From: an uncultured Faecalibacterium sp.
GTDB taxonomy: Bacteria > Bacillota > Clostridia > Oscillospirales > Ruminococcaceae
DNA: 64,000 nucleotides
Reading direction: 5' to 3'
Assembly (NCBI GenBank): GCA_934533135.1
Contig: CAKTBG010000001.1
Location: 62,001-126,000 of the forward strand
The notes beneath the pieces were generated by a model. The model was not told where the DNA came from. It saw only the letters and a list, made by a program, of their open reading frames with translations, and ran no database searches. The stretch's first letter is position 1. The number at the start of each line of letters is the position of its first letter. A program made the translations under genes and the position numbers. Shown in pieces: positions 34,744 to 43,094 of the stretch.

Positions 34744-35745
34744 ATGGCAAAAATTCAGTTGCTTTTGATTCAGGGCGACACCACAACGGACATGACAGCC
34801 CTTGTGAAGTCTGTCCACTGGAAAGGTCGCAAGGGAAGTTCTGCCCGCACCCTGACCGTGACCATGATCGACGATAACGGCTACAAACACGCCCGCAGCG
34901 GAATTGACGTGGAAGATGGCAACCAGTGCGTTTTCTATGTGGACGGACAGGAACGCTTTCGCGGCATCCTGCTGAATCAGGGCCAAAGCGGCAAAAAGCA
35001 GCTCAAATACACCGCCTACGATAACGGTATCTACCTTGCCAACAACAAGGACACCTTTGTCTACAAAAACAAAACTGCTGATGAAGTCTTTACCGACGTC
35101 TGCTCTCGTTTCGGCATCCCGACCGGGGATGTAGCAAAGTGCAACTACAAAATCCCGGAGCTTACCAAGAGCAAAACAACCGGGCAGGACGCCGTTTTGG
35201 ACGCTCTTAGCCTTGACTATAAGGCAACTGGCATCCGGCACTATGTCAGCAGCGACGGCGGTAAACTCTCTCTTTTGCAGCGCAAAGATCAGGTCATTTC
35301 CTTTGTCGTCGATGGGGACGCCAACCTGTATGACTACTCCTACACTAAAAGCATCGAGAACATCAAGACCCGCGTCAAGATGATCTCGAAAGAGGGAACG
35401 ACCATCGCAGAAAAAACGAACGCTGATCTTGAAAAAAAAATCGGCATTTTCCAGGAAATCCAGCAACCGGACGAATCGCTCACCAAAGCGCAGGTAACTG
35501 ACCTTGTGGGCAGCGTCCTTGGTACGCTGGACAAGCCCGAAGAAACGCTCGATCTCAACATTTTGGGCGACGCTGACGTCATATCCGGCAAGGCAGTTCT
35601 GGTGCGCATTCCGCACCTGAACATGAACTGCGCCTATTATGTGGACGACGACGACCACTATTTTGAGGACAATCTGCACACCATGAGCGTGACCCTCACC
35701 GCGGCGGCAGAAATCAAGGGACAGGAGGGCAAAACCAATGGCTGA
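34744..35745 (+). CDS. Baseplate hub protein (XkdQ/gpD-like)
   Basis: 333 residues. SVHWKGRKGSSARTLTVTMI, then FRGILLNQGQSGKKQLKYTA and TADEVFTDVCSRFGIPTGDV are typical of hub proteins at the centre of a contractile baseplate. The gene order XkdP-Q-R-S-T is the PBSX order. Confidence 0.88.
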   Translation: MAKIQLLLIQGDTTTDMTALVKSVHWKGRKGSSARTLTVTMIDDNGYKHARSGIDVEDGNQCVFYVDGQERFRGILLNQGQSGKKQLKYTAYDNGIYLANNKDTFVYKNKTADEVFTDVCSRFGIPTGDVAKCNYKIPELTKSKTTGQDAVLDALSLDYKATGIRHYVSSDGGKLSLLQRKDQVISFVVDGDANLYDYSYTKSIENIKTRVKMISKEGTTIAEKTNADLEKKIGIFQEIQQPDESLTKAQVTDLVGSVLGTLDKPEETLDLNILGDADVISGKAVLVRIPHLNMNCAYYVDDDDHYFEDNLHTMSVTLTAAAEIKGQEGKTNG

Positions 35746-36190
35746 AACTAGCTTGAAGCAGATGCTTCAGAGCATGATACCTGCTGGCTCTGCCGTCCTG
35801 CAGGGCACTGTTACAAAGGCGGACCCCTTGGAGATCACCGCCGAAAACGACAGCAAGCTCATTATCTCCGGCAATCAGCTTATCGTACCTTGGCACCTCA
35901 CCGACTATACCACCCACGCGGACTATACGATGGGGGACAGGGGCGAGCTGCGGAATGAAACATACACGAAAGTTGACGGCGGCCATCTGCATGTCGATTC
36001 TCGCGGTGGCAACACATCCGAAGTCAAGCACAAGCACTATGTCGAAAAGCTGAACGCCTACAAAATGACCCTGAAAGTCTATAACCACCTGCAAAAGGAC
36101 GATAAAGTCTACCTGCTTTCGCTCTGCAACGGCAAGGTCTATTACGTCCTTGACCGCGTTGCGGGGCAGGTAGCAGGAAAGGACATCTGA
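35738..36190 (+). CDS. Baseplate protein (XkdR/DUF2577-like)
   Basis: 150 residues. LKQMLQSMIPAGSAVLQGTV and YTMGDRGELRNETYTKVDGG are beta-rich stretches seen in DUF2577 proteins. It overlaps the hub gene by 8 nt. A small OB-like spike-associated protein by position. Confidence 0.83.
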   Translation: MAETSLKQMLQSMIPAGSAVLQGTVTKADPLEITAENDSKLIISGNQLIVPWHLTDYTTHADYTMGDRGELRNETYTKVDGGHLHVDSRGGNTSEVKHKHYVEKLNAYKMTLKVYNHLQKDDKVYLLSLCNGKVYYVLDRVAGQVAGKDI

Positions 36191-36191
36191 A

Positions 36192-36596
36192 ATGGCCGTT
36201 TATATCCCTATCAACATAGCGGGCGTACAGGACGCGCAGGAAAAGACGTCCAAAACGTACCGTCTTGACCTTGACGCGGGGAGGATTGTCGGCTTTGTGA
36301 ACAACATTGAAGCCGTACAGCAGGCCATCCGAAAAGCCATCATTACCCCACGTTTCAAGTGCCTGATCTATGATAACCAATACGGGAGTGAGATCGAGGA
36401 CGCGGTCATTGCAAAGGACGCCAGCCGCGAGTATGCCGAATCCGTCATCGAGGGATTTGTCAAAGACGCGCTGGCCCCGGACACCCGCATTCTCGAATGC
36501 CACGACTTTTCGATTGAGTTTGAAAAAGACCACGCAAACATTGAGTTTACCGCCGACACCATTTACGGCGAAGCCAAAATCGAGGAGGTGATCTAA
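36192..36596 (+). CDS. Baseplate wedge protein (XkdS/DUF2634, gp25-like)
   Basis: 134 residues. YRLDLDAGRIVGFVNNIEAV QQAI, then FKCLIYDNQYGSEIEDAV matches DUF2634, the PBSX version of gp25, which starts sheath polymerisation. The stop overlaps the next start. Confidence 0.87.
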   Translation: MAVYIPINIAGVQDAQEKTSKTYRLDLDAGRIVGFVNNIEAVQQAIRKAIITPRFKCLIYDNQYGSEIEDAVIAKDASREYAESVIEGFVKDALAPDTRILECHDFSIEFEKDHANIEFTADTIYGEAKIEEVI

Positions 36597-37693
36597 TGAG
36601 CAAATCCTATGAAGACATCCTGAAAGAAGTCTTAAACAACGCGCCGCCGGGCATTGACACCCGGCAGGGCAGCATCTACTACGATTCTGTTGCTGGCATC
36701 TGCCTCACCATCGCGCGGCTTTACACGGATATCGAAACGCAGGGCAGGCTTGTGACTATCGTCCGCGCAGTTGGCGAGGAGCTGACCGTAAAGGCGGCAG
36801 AGTACGGTATTGCCCGCCATCCTGCGGCCCCTGCAAAGTATCATTTCTCCTATGAGGGCGAAAAGCCGTCCGTCGGCGAACGATTTTACAATGACGGCTC
36901 CTATTTCGTCCTCATGTACAGCGACGACGGCTACTATTACCTGCAAGCCGAAGCAGCCGGGGCTGAACCACTTATCAGCAGTGGAACGGCTGCCATACCT
37001 GTAAACGAAATCGCGGGCATGACAGCTGCGACCTTTGGCGAGCTGATCGAAAGTGGCACAGAGGAAGAGGACGACGACAGCCTGCGCACCCGCGTGCAAG
37101 AAAAAATTGCAGGCCCAGCCGAAAACGGAAACAAGCAGCACTACAAATCGTGGTGCGAGTCCATCGACGGCATCGGACACGCCAGAATCTACCCCCTTTG
37201 GAACGGTCCGAACACGGTCAAGGCTGTTCTGATTGATTCGTCCGGCCGGGCCTGTTCCAGTGAAAAGATTAAAGAGGTGCAAAACTACATCGATCCTGCC
37301 ACGCGCGGCTATACCACCAACGTGGACGGCTATACCTATACCGTGGGTGACGGTACAGGTGACGGCGTCGCGAACCTTGGCGCACACTTCACGGCGGTTT
37401 CTGCCCGCGAAATGAGCATCGACGTTTCCTTTTCCGCTGATCTTGCCAGTGGCTATACAAAGGACATCGCAAAGAATCAGGTCAAGGCCGCCTTGGAAGC
37501 ATACCTTGAAGACCTCGCGCTGAACGTCGCAGCCGCCGAAGATGTTATCATCCGCGCCGCCCGCATTGGCGCAATCATCATTGAGCAGGACGCTATACTG
37601 GATTACTCCGACCTTACCATCAACGGTGGCACAAGCAACATCGCCCCCGGCGATAACGCTATCCCCGTTCTGGGGGAGGTGACCGTTTCTTGA
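36596..37693 (+). CDS. Baseplate J-like protein (XkdT)
   Basis: 365 residues. IDTRQGSIYYDSVAGICLTI, TVKAAEYGIARHPAAPAKYH and GNKQHYKSWCESIDGIGHAR are baseplate J motifs. It forms the wedge framework with gp25- and XkdU-like proteins. Confidence 0.93.
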   Translation: MSKSYEDILKEVLNNAPPGIDTRQGSIYYDSVAGICLTIARLYTDIETQGRLVTIVRAVGEELTVKAAEYGIARHPAAPAKYHFSYEGEKPSVGERFYNDGSYFVLMYSDDGYYYLQAEAAGAEPLISSGTAAIPVNEIAGMTAATFGELIESGTEEEDDDSLRTRVQEKIAGPAENGNKQHYKSWCESIDGIGHARIYPLWNGPNTVKAVLIDSSGRACSSEKIKEVQNYIDPATRGYTTNVDGYTYTVGDGTGDGVANLGAHFTAVSAREMSIDVSFSADLASGYTKDIAKNQVKAALEAYLEDLALNVAAAEDVIIRAARIGAIIIEQDAILDYSDLTINGGTSNIAPGDNAIPVLGEVTVS

Positions 37694-38547
37694 GATTCTA
37701 CGGAAACCAGTTCGGCAGTAGCTATGAAGAGCTGATCTCCTACTACCCGCGCTACTACCGCGACGTTTTAGAAATGGTCGCAATCCTCAACGCACAAGGG
37801 AAACTGCTGGACGACGCGAAAGCCCAGATCGAGCAAAACTACCTGAACAACTTTATCGAGCACATGGATGAGGCTGCCATTTCCGACCTTGAGGAATTTC
37901 TTGAAATCCACAATGATGGCACAAAAACGCTCGATGAACGCAAGAAGATCATCAAGCCTTACTTTGCAGGTTTTGGCCGCATCTCATCGGCCACCATCAA
38001 GGAGATGATAGCGGCCTACTCCGACGCCACAGCAGATGTCCGGCTTGAGCCGTTCGACGAAGCCGGGAATAATATGCTCTACATCGACCTGACCTGTGGA
38101 CAGGGCGCGACCGTCCTTATCAACGACGTTTTGAATATGCTCTCCAAAAAGATACCTGCGCACATCATGTACAGGCTATTTTTGCGCTATACGTCGTCGG
38201 CCGCTCACTCCTACATCGGTGCAGGCTACCACGGCACGGCCCAGCGCGTGGCCGTGCCCATCGTGGGCACGCTGCGCCCCCGTGAGCTGCTTTCCACTAC
38301 CTACGCGAAAGCCGGGCTGTGGAGCATTCGTCAGCAGGAAGCCGCCCGAATTGCTGGCACCCTGCGCCCGAAAGACCACAAGGCCACCACATACGCCCCG
38401 GCGGGCTGCGCCGCCTACCGTATGCAGATGGCAGCATACATCAAGGGCGACATTCGCCCGGCAGACCATACAGCAACGGCCCCGGCCCCGGTGGGCGTGG
38501 CGGCTTTCCGGCAGCAAATTGAAATCAAAATTGGAGGTAACACATGA
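37690..38547 (+). CDS. Baseplate/tail protein XkdU-like with C-terminal repeats
   Basis: 285 residues from TTG 37690, overlapping the J stop. The N-terminal 170 residues are the XkdU/tail protein I domain (YYPRYYRDVLEMVAILNAQG, IPAHIMYRL). The C-terminus holds three imperfect ~30-residue repeats: VGTLRPRELLSTTYAKAG, AGTLRPKDHKATTYAPAG and KGDIRPADHTATAPAPVG, each followed by an RQQ/RMQ segment. The repeats may attach the fibre encoded next. Confidence 0.87.
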   Translation: MRFYGNQFGSSYEELISYYPRYYRDVLEMVAILNAQGKLLDDAKAQIEQNYLNNFIEHMDEAAISDLEEFLEIHNDGTKTLDERKKIIKPYFAGFGRISSATIKEMIAAYSDATADVRLEPFDEAGNNMLYIDLTCGQGATVLINDVLNMLSKKIPAHIMYRLFLRYTSSAAHSYIGAGYHGTAQRVAVPIVGTLRPRELLSTTYAKAGLWSIRQQEAARIAGTLRPKDHKATTYAPAGCAAYRMQMAAYIKGDIRPADHTATAPAPVGVAAFRQQIEIKIGGNT

Positions 38548-39881
38548 GCTGGAACAATTCTCTCTATACCAACGTCGGCACGAACATGATGTCCGAAGTG
38601 CTTTCCGGCGCAACCATGACGATCACCAAAGCCGTGGGCGGTGCAGGCACTACGGCCGCCGAATCGCTGGCCGCGCTGACCGACGTGAAAGACCAGAAGC
38701 AGACCCTTAAAATCCTCGGCATCGAGGATGCGGCCGACAGCACCGGCAACGACGCTGGCAAGCGCATCAAAATCCAGATCACCAATGAGGACGTGGAAAC
38801 CGGGTACATCCTGCATCAGGTCGGCATCTATGCAAAGCTGGCAGACGGCAACGAAACCCTGCTGATTATTATGCAGGACGACCGCGGCGTGGAAATCCCG
38901 TCCCACACGGAAAACAGCGACTTCGAGATCGAGCTTTACGGTATCATGGCAATCTCGAACCTTGCCAACATTTCCGTGACCGTGGATCCCAACGCCGTTG
39001 CATCTGTGGCGATGGTGAACAAGCAGATCGCGCAGGTCAACACCAAAATCGACAAGACCAAAGAGGACTTGCAGAAAGAAGTGCAGCAGACCTACTTGCC
39101 CCTGACTGGCGGTACGCTGACTGGTCCTATCATCATGCCCGGCGGTGGCTCTGCCCTCAGCATCGAGGACAACGCCGCAACCCACAACATGGTCTATCGG
39201 GGCAAGGCACTGGGCGGCAGCGTCACGAGCGAGCAGTGGGCAGCCATCAAGGCGGGCACGTTCAAAGACCTGTACCTTGGCGACTACTGGTCTATCGGCG
39301 GCGTGGACTACCTGATCGCCGCTTTCAACTACTGGCTTACCTGCGGCGACACCGCCTGTAACACGAATCATCTGCTTGTTGTGCCGCGGAACAATCTGTA
39401 CACCGCTGGCATGAACAGCAGCAACATCACCACTGGCGGCTACGTCGGCAGTGAGATGTACAAGACTGGGCTTGCACAGGCGAAGACCACGATCAACAAC
39501 GCATTTGGCTCCGCGCACATCCTGAACCATCGGCAGTATCTGGTGAACGCCGTAACCAGCGGCGCACCGACTGGCACGGACTGGTATGACAGCACGGTTG
39601 AGCTTATGAACGAAAACATGGTCTATGGCGGCAGACAGTTCAGCCCCATGCCGAACGGTGCAACTGATCCGTGGAACACCTGCCGCAACTACACGATCGA
39701 CAAATCGCAGCTGCCTTTGTTCCACCTTGCCCCGTGGCTGATTTGTAACAGACAGTGGTATTGGCTGCGGGACGTCGTCTCGGCAGCCTATTTCGCGGAC
39801 GTCTACAGCAACGGCAATGCGAACTGCCACCATGCCGGCACTGCCAGTGGCGTTCGTCCCGTCGTCGGGCTGATCGGCTGA
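38544..39881 (+). CDS. DGR target tail fibre with C-type-lectin-type variable end
   Basis: 445 residues. The N-terminal ~160 residues resemble tail-attached fibre heads (SWNNSLYTNVGTNMMSEVLS); YLPLTGGTLTGPIIMPGG is a fibre beta repeat; the last 220 residues fit a C-type-lectin-like DGR target domain (QWYWLRDVVSAAYFADVYSN, GVRPVVG). VR covers residues 410-443. Relative to TR, the variable codons give Tyr, Asp, Tyr, His, His, Gly, Thr and Ser where TR would give Asn (or Ser). It is probably the receptor-binding tip whose surface is diversified by mutagenic retrohoming. Confidence 0.93.
   Translation: MSWNNSLYTNVGTNMMSEVLSGATMTITKAVGGAGTTAAESLAALTDVKDQKQTLKILGIEDAADSTGNDAGKRIKIQITNEDVETGYILHQVGIYAKLADGNETLLIIMQDDRGVEIPSHTENSDFEIELYGIMAISNLANISVTVDPNAVASVAMVNKQIAQVNTKIDKTKEDLQKEVQQTYLPLTGGTLTGPIIMPGGGSALSIEDNAATHNMVYRGKALGGSVTSEQWAAIKAGTFKDLYLGDYWSIGGVDYLIAAFNYWLTCGDTACNTNHLLVVPRNNLYTAGMNSSNITTGGYVGSEMYKTGLAQAKTTINNAFGSAHILNHRQYLVNAVTSGAPTGTDWYDSTVELMNENMVYGGRQFSPMPNGATDPWNTCRNYTIDKSQLPLFHLAPWLICNRQWYWLRDVVSAAYFADVYSNGNANCHHAGTASGVRPVVGLIG
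39772..39870 (+). repeat. DGR variable repeat (VR)
   Basis: 99 bp identical to TR (40514-40612) except at 39789, 39798, 39804, 39828, 39831, 39837, 39841 and 39847. Every one of these eight positions is A in TR. VR bases are T, G, T, C, C, G, C and G. The 75 non-A positions of TR are unchanged. Identity ends sharply after a GC-rich CGTCCCGTCGTCGGGC, the probable initiation-of-mutagenic-homing region. Confidence 0.97.
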
Positions 39882-39887
39882 TCGAAC

Positions 39888-39912
39888 ATCCTGCGGGCTT
39901 GTACCGCAGGAT
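39888..39912 (+). other. Hairpin/cruciform downstream of VR
   Basis: ATCCTGCGG (39888-39896) and CCGCAGGAT (39904-39912) are perfect inverted repeats around a 7-nt loop, 17 bp after the VR end. There is no T-tract, so it is not a typical terminator. DGRs often carry a hairpin just after VR that promotes target recognition. Confidence 0.7.
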
Positions 39913-39933
39913 TGAGAGCAAGGAAGTGAGAAA

Positions 39934-40491
39934 ATGTCCATCCCGAAAAACCAACGATCGCCGTCCCGGTTGAATGCGCAGCACATGGCAAAGAAAATCA
40001 GTCTTGAAATCACAACCGAGCTGGCCCGGACATTCGGTTACAGCAAGGCAAAGTTTGAAAAGCACGTCGAGGCCATGACAAAGCATCTTCCTCCCGGCCC
40101 AGACCGAGAGCAGGCGGCGCAGCAAATCAGAGAGCAGGAACAGGAATTTAACCTGTGGCTGATTGAGCAGGAAAGAAAGAAAATGCACGATCTCTCACGG
40201 GACATCCCGCTCCATCTCCGCGGAGCAAATAGTATCTGGCCGAGTTGCCAACTTGAATTGGACGAACGGAGGCTTGAACTGGACAAAGCCATTGCTGCCT
40301 GCGGGAAATTGCAAGATGAACTAGAATATGTTGCCGAAGCCATTCCGGCAGATTTCAACAAGTATACGGGAATTGTGCTTGAGATTGACAAGCTGGTTGC
40401 CCATATCAAGAACTTGAGGAAGTCTGACGCAAAGCGGTTCAAGGCCGCTGCGGAGAAAGCCGCAGCACCGCAGAAAATTAAGTCCGAATAA
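39934..40491 (+). CDS. avd: Avd-like DGR accessory protein
   Basis: 185 residues, basic at both ends (MSIPKNQRSPSRLNAQHMAKK; ends KAAAPQKIKSE). Predicted helical throughout. The C-terminal half, LELDKAIAACGKLQDELEYV then FNKYTGIVLEIDKLVAHIKN LRKSD, recalls four-helix-bundle accessory variability determinants. It sits between target and TR, the usual avd place. Avd binds RT and the TR RNA. It is longer than the common ~125 residues; an N-terminal extension is likely. AAGGAAGTGAG precedes the ATG. Confidence 0.75.
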   Translation: MSIPKNQRSPSRLNAQHMAKKISLEITTELARTFGYSKAKFEKHVEAMTKHLPPGPDREQAAQQIREQEQEFNLWLIEQERKKMHDLSRDIPLHLRGANSIWPSCQLELDERRLELDKAIAACGKLQDELEYVAEAIPADFNKYTGIVLEIDKLVAHIKNLRKSDAKRFKAAAEKAAAPQKIKSE

Positions 40492-40513
40492 TAACACACT
40501 GGGCAGCCTTTGT

Positions 40514-40612
40514 ACGTCGTCTCGGCAGCCAATTTCGCGAACGTCAACAGCAACGGCAATGCGAACTGCAACAATGCCAGCAATGCCAATGGCGTTCGTC
40601 CCGTCGTCGGGC
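40514..40612 (+). repeat. DGR template repeat (TR)
   Basis: 99 bp containing 24 adenines clustered in AAC/AAT codons. It is the source copy for VR at 39772-39870. It lies between the Avd-like gene and the reverse transcriptase on the same strand, so one transcript can serve as template RNA. The short open frame crossing it is not a protein. Confidence 0.97.
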
Positions 40613-40619
40613 CTTTGGA

Positions 40620-40666
40620 TTTCGCAACTGCACATGATGAGCAAAGCTCGGTGCAGCTCTGCGAAA
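40620..40666 (+). ncRNA. Structured element immediately downstream of TR (part of the DGR template RNA)
   Basis: Three nested perfect helices: TTTCGCA (40620-40626) with TGCGAAA (40660-40666), CTGCAC (40628-40633) with GTGCAG (40651-40656), and GAGC (40639-40642) with GCTC (40646-40649) around AAA. In the Bordetella DGR the RNA just 3' of TR is needed for cDNA priming by RT-Avd, so this is the likely counterpart. Confidence 0.65.
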
Positions 40667-40770
40667 GGAAAGGCTGTCCATTCGTGGGAACACCACGATA
40701 AACGCCCTGCGGGGCATCAACGGGGATGGCTCTGGTTACGACCAATGAGCCTAGCACTCCGTTTATTTTT

Positions 40771-42003
40771 ATGACAAAGTTTGAAGATGCAAATATCCTG
40801 TATGAAGCAGGAACCAAAGCCATGAAACCATCCCCGTACAAGTACGGAACACAACTCTATGAGATGAACCATCTTCTGGAAACGGCAAAGCTTCAGAAAG
40901 CTTTTCGGGAAGGAACTTATAAGCCGCAGCCTGGAGTGAAGTTCGAGATCAAAGAGCGTGGACATGAGCGGTATATTACCAGCACCGAAACGGTGGACAA
41001 GGCGGTATCGCACATCGTGTGCGACGAGTACCTGACCCCGCTGCTGGGAAAATACCTGCAATACGATAACTCAGCATCACAGGTGGGCAAGGGCGTGGCG
41101 TTCCACCGCAAACGCTTTGAGATCCATCTGCGGCAGTATTACGAGCAGGAGGGAACCAATGAGGGCTATATTCTGTTTTCTGACTTCTCCGGCTACTATG
41201 CTAATATCCTGCATGAGGTCGCACTTGCACAGCTGGAAACGTATCTGGCAAAAGAAATCGCTGACCCGAAAGAACTGGCACAAGTTCTGGCGGTACTGCG
41301 GGAAACATTCAAAAGCTATGAGCTGGACGTATCCCGGTTCTCCGACGAGGAAATCCAGCGGATGTACCGGGAGAAGATCAGTTCCACGTTTAACATGGGT
41401 ATTCCCTCGTCCGCCCTGACCGGGGAGAAGATGCTGCGTAAGGGAGTGGACATCGGCAACCAAATTTCGCAGAACGTCGGAATCTTCCTACCAGTGCCCG
41501 TGGATAACTATGTGAAGATCGTCTGCGGTATCCGGCACTACGCCAGATACTCGGACGATTTTTATATTATCGCCCGGACAAAAGAGCAGCTGCACCAAGT
41601 ATTTGCAGGAGTACGCCGGGAGGCGGCAAAGCTGGGACTCATCATCAACGAGAAGAAGACCCGCCTTTGCAAGCTGTCTGGGCAGTACCGACACCTGCAA
41701 ATGCTCTACTCCCTGCACACGGATGGTGAAATCACCTGCAAGATCAACCCGAAGGCTATTACCCGTGAACGCCGGAAGTTGAAAGCCTATAAGCGTTTGC
41801 TGGATGGTGGCCGGATGGAATTCATCGAGATTGAGAACAATTTCAAATCGTGGCTCTGTGCGAATTATAAGTACATGAGCCGATTACAGATTCAGAACAT
41901 GGTAGCTCTGTTCAAAGAGCTGTTTGGAAAGGAACCAACATGGAAAAAGAAAAAAGGACATGGACGGTTACGCTGGCTGATGGGACAAAGCTCGAAAAGC
42001 TGA
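40771..42003 (+). CDS. DGR reverse transcriptase
   Basis: 410 residues from ATG 40771 (an in-frame ATG at 40726 is possible; neither has a strong ribosome site). The catalytic motif is YSDD (residues 260-263). The DGR-specific domain-4 motif IGNQISQ (about 228-234) replaces the QGxxxSP of group II introns. GIPSSALTGEKMLRKG and GLIINEKKTRLCKLSG are further RT motifs. There is no maturase or HNH domain. It makes adenine-mutated cDNA from TR for transfer into VR. Confidence 0.95.
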   Translation: MTKFEDANILYEAGTKAMKPSPYKYGTQLYEMNHLLETAKLQKAFREGTYKPQPGVKFEIKERGHERYITSTETVDKAVSHIVCDEYLTPLLGKYLQYDNSASQVGKGVAFHRKRFEIHLRQYYEQEGTNEGYILFSDFSGYYANILHEVALAQLETYLAKEIADPKELAQVLAVLRETFKSYELDVSRFSDEEIQRMYREKISSTFNMGIPSSALTGEKMLRKGVDIGNQISQNVGIFLPVPVDNYVKIVCGIRHYARYSDDFYIIARTKEQLHQVFAGVRREAAKLGLIINEKKTRLCKLSGQYRHLQMLYSLHTDGEITCKINPKAITRERRKLKAYKRLLDGGRMEFIEIENNFKSWLCANYKYMSRLQIQNMVALFKELFGKEPTWKKKKGHGRLRWLMGQSSKS

Positions 42004-42302
42004 CCCTGAACCCCGGTGCGAATACGTTCCACTCTGAAACCGAGATCACCCCGGAAATGTTTGACGGCAACCTGTCGGAGGCGCATATCTCTGCCAGCGA
42101 CGGCGATATGACCGGGTGCGCCTACCCGGACACCCTGCACGATGCAGAGCTTGTGCAGATCATGCAGCCCACTGATACCCCGGACAGCCAGTGGGCTTTT
42201 ATCCTGCGGGAAATCCCGGCAGATGATCTTTTCAAGGCGAAGATTCAGGCACAGCTTGACTATATCGCCATGAGTGCGGACGTGGATTTGGAGCATATGT
42301 AA
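41940..42302 (+). CDS. Small phage tail-region protein
   Basis: 120 residues, start inside the RT 3' end (64-nt overlap) behind GGAAAGGA. WTVTLADGTKLEKLTLNPGA and FILREIPADDLFKAKIQAQL suggest a beta N-terminus and helical C-terminus; this form is common before XkdX-like genes in Clostridia phages. Function unknown. Confidence 0.7.
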   Translation: MEKEKRTWTVTLADGTKLEKLTLNPGANTFHSETEITPEMFDGNLSEAHISASDGDMTGCAYPDTLHDAELVQIMQPTDTPDSQWAFILREIPADDLFKAKIQAQLDYIAMSADVDLEHM

Positions 42303-42303
42303 C

Positions 42304-42456
42304 ATGGAGACCGAACACAGCAAGAAATTCAATGACATCAAGTTCTACTACGATCACCACATCTGGAGCAAAGCCACCGTAAAGAAAGCCTGCAAAACTG
42401 GCCGCATTACGGCTGCAGAGTATGAGGAGATCGTGGGGGAGCAGTATGCGGCATAA
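42304..42456 (+). CDS. XkdX-family small phage protein
   Basis: 50 residues: FYYDHHIWSKATVKKACKTG then RITAAEYEEIVGEQY. This is the XkdX pattern (aromatic start, Trp, then 'g.iT..ey.eI.G..y'). The place after the fibres and before the lysis genes also fits. Function unknown even in PBSX. Confidence 0.85.
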   Translation: METEHSKKFNDIKFYYDHHIWSKATVKKACKTGRITAAEYEEIVGEQYAA

Positions 42457-42625
42457 AAGCTGGCCCGACCTGTGCGAAAGCCTATTGGACAGACTTGAAG
42501 CAGCAGGAGAGCCGACCACCACGGAGCGGGCCGAATTTGGCGTTCTTATGGTGGATTGCTGCATGAAGGACTGCGGCGCAGACCTGCGGCCCAAATCCGA
42601 ACAGATGGGAGGTGAACCGAAATGA
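42446..42625 (+). CDS. Small phage protein of unknown function
   Basis: 59 residues from ATG 42446 with GGGGGAG upstream, inside the XkdX end. Cys-containing (VDCCMKDCGADL). Overlaps the next start by 4 nt. Confidence 0.6.
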   Translation: MRHKSWPDLCESLLDRLEAAGEPTTTERAEFGVLMVDCCMKDCGADLRPKSEQMGGEPK

Positions 42626-43080
42626 GCCTGAAAGCCATCTGGGAAGCATGGGGGCCTGTCATGGTCACGCCTGCCGTCATCGTCCTGCTGTCCCTTGTCG
42701 AGATCGCACCCATCAAGATCAATCCGTGGTCGGCCATTATGAAGTTTTTGGGCAGCCGCCTAAACTCCGACGTGACGGCCCGCCTCGACACGATGCAGCA
42801 GTGCCAGACTGAAACGCGAAAAAAGCTGGACGAACATATCGCAAAGGACGACGCCCAGACCGCCAGCCTTTGGCGAACCCAAATCCTGCGGTTTAATGAT
42901 GAACTGCTGCACGACCGGCGGCACACCAAAGAACACTTTGACGAAATCCTTGGCACGATCAAGGACTACGAGGGCTACTGCTCCACGCACAAGAACTTCC
43001 CGAACGGCAAGTGCGTCCACGCCATCGACAACATCAACCGCGTATATGACGAGCTTTTGGAAAGTCACGATTTTCTGTGA
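42622..43080 (+). CDS. Membrane-anchored lysis-cassette protein
   Basis: 152 residues. The N-terminal VMVTPAVIVLLSLVEIAPI is a membrane helix, followed by SRLNSDVTARLDTMQQCQTE and a coiled coil with Cys and His (YCSTHKNFPNGKCVHAIDNI). Position before endolysin suggests a lysis role (holin or spanin-like), but similar phage proteins are annotated only as hypothetical. Confidence 0.65.
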   Translation: MSLKAIWEAWGPVMVTPAVIVLLSLVEIAPIKINPWSAIMKFLGSRLNSDVTARLDTMQQCQTETRKKLDEHIAKDDAQTASLWRTQILRFNDELLHDRRHTKEHFDEILGTIKDYEGYCSTHKNFPNGKCVHAIDNINRVYDELLESHDFL

Positions 43081-43094
43081 AAGGAGCTGATTTT

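Noticed and set aside
40510..40701. A 63-codon frame across the template repeat
   Set aside because: It exists because TR mirrors the coding VR. No ribosome site; the segment works as template RNA.
40771..42003. Group II intron or retron origin for the reverse transcriptase
   Set aside because: No maturase/endonuclease domain, no intron RNA ends, no ret-type msr/msd. IGNQISQ, Avd-like neighbour and TR/VR fit a DGR.
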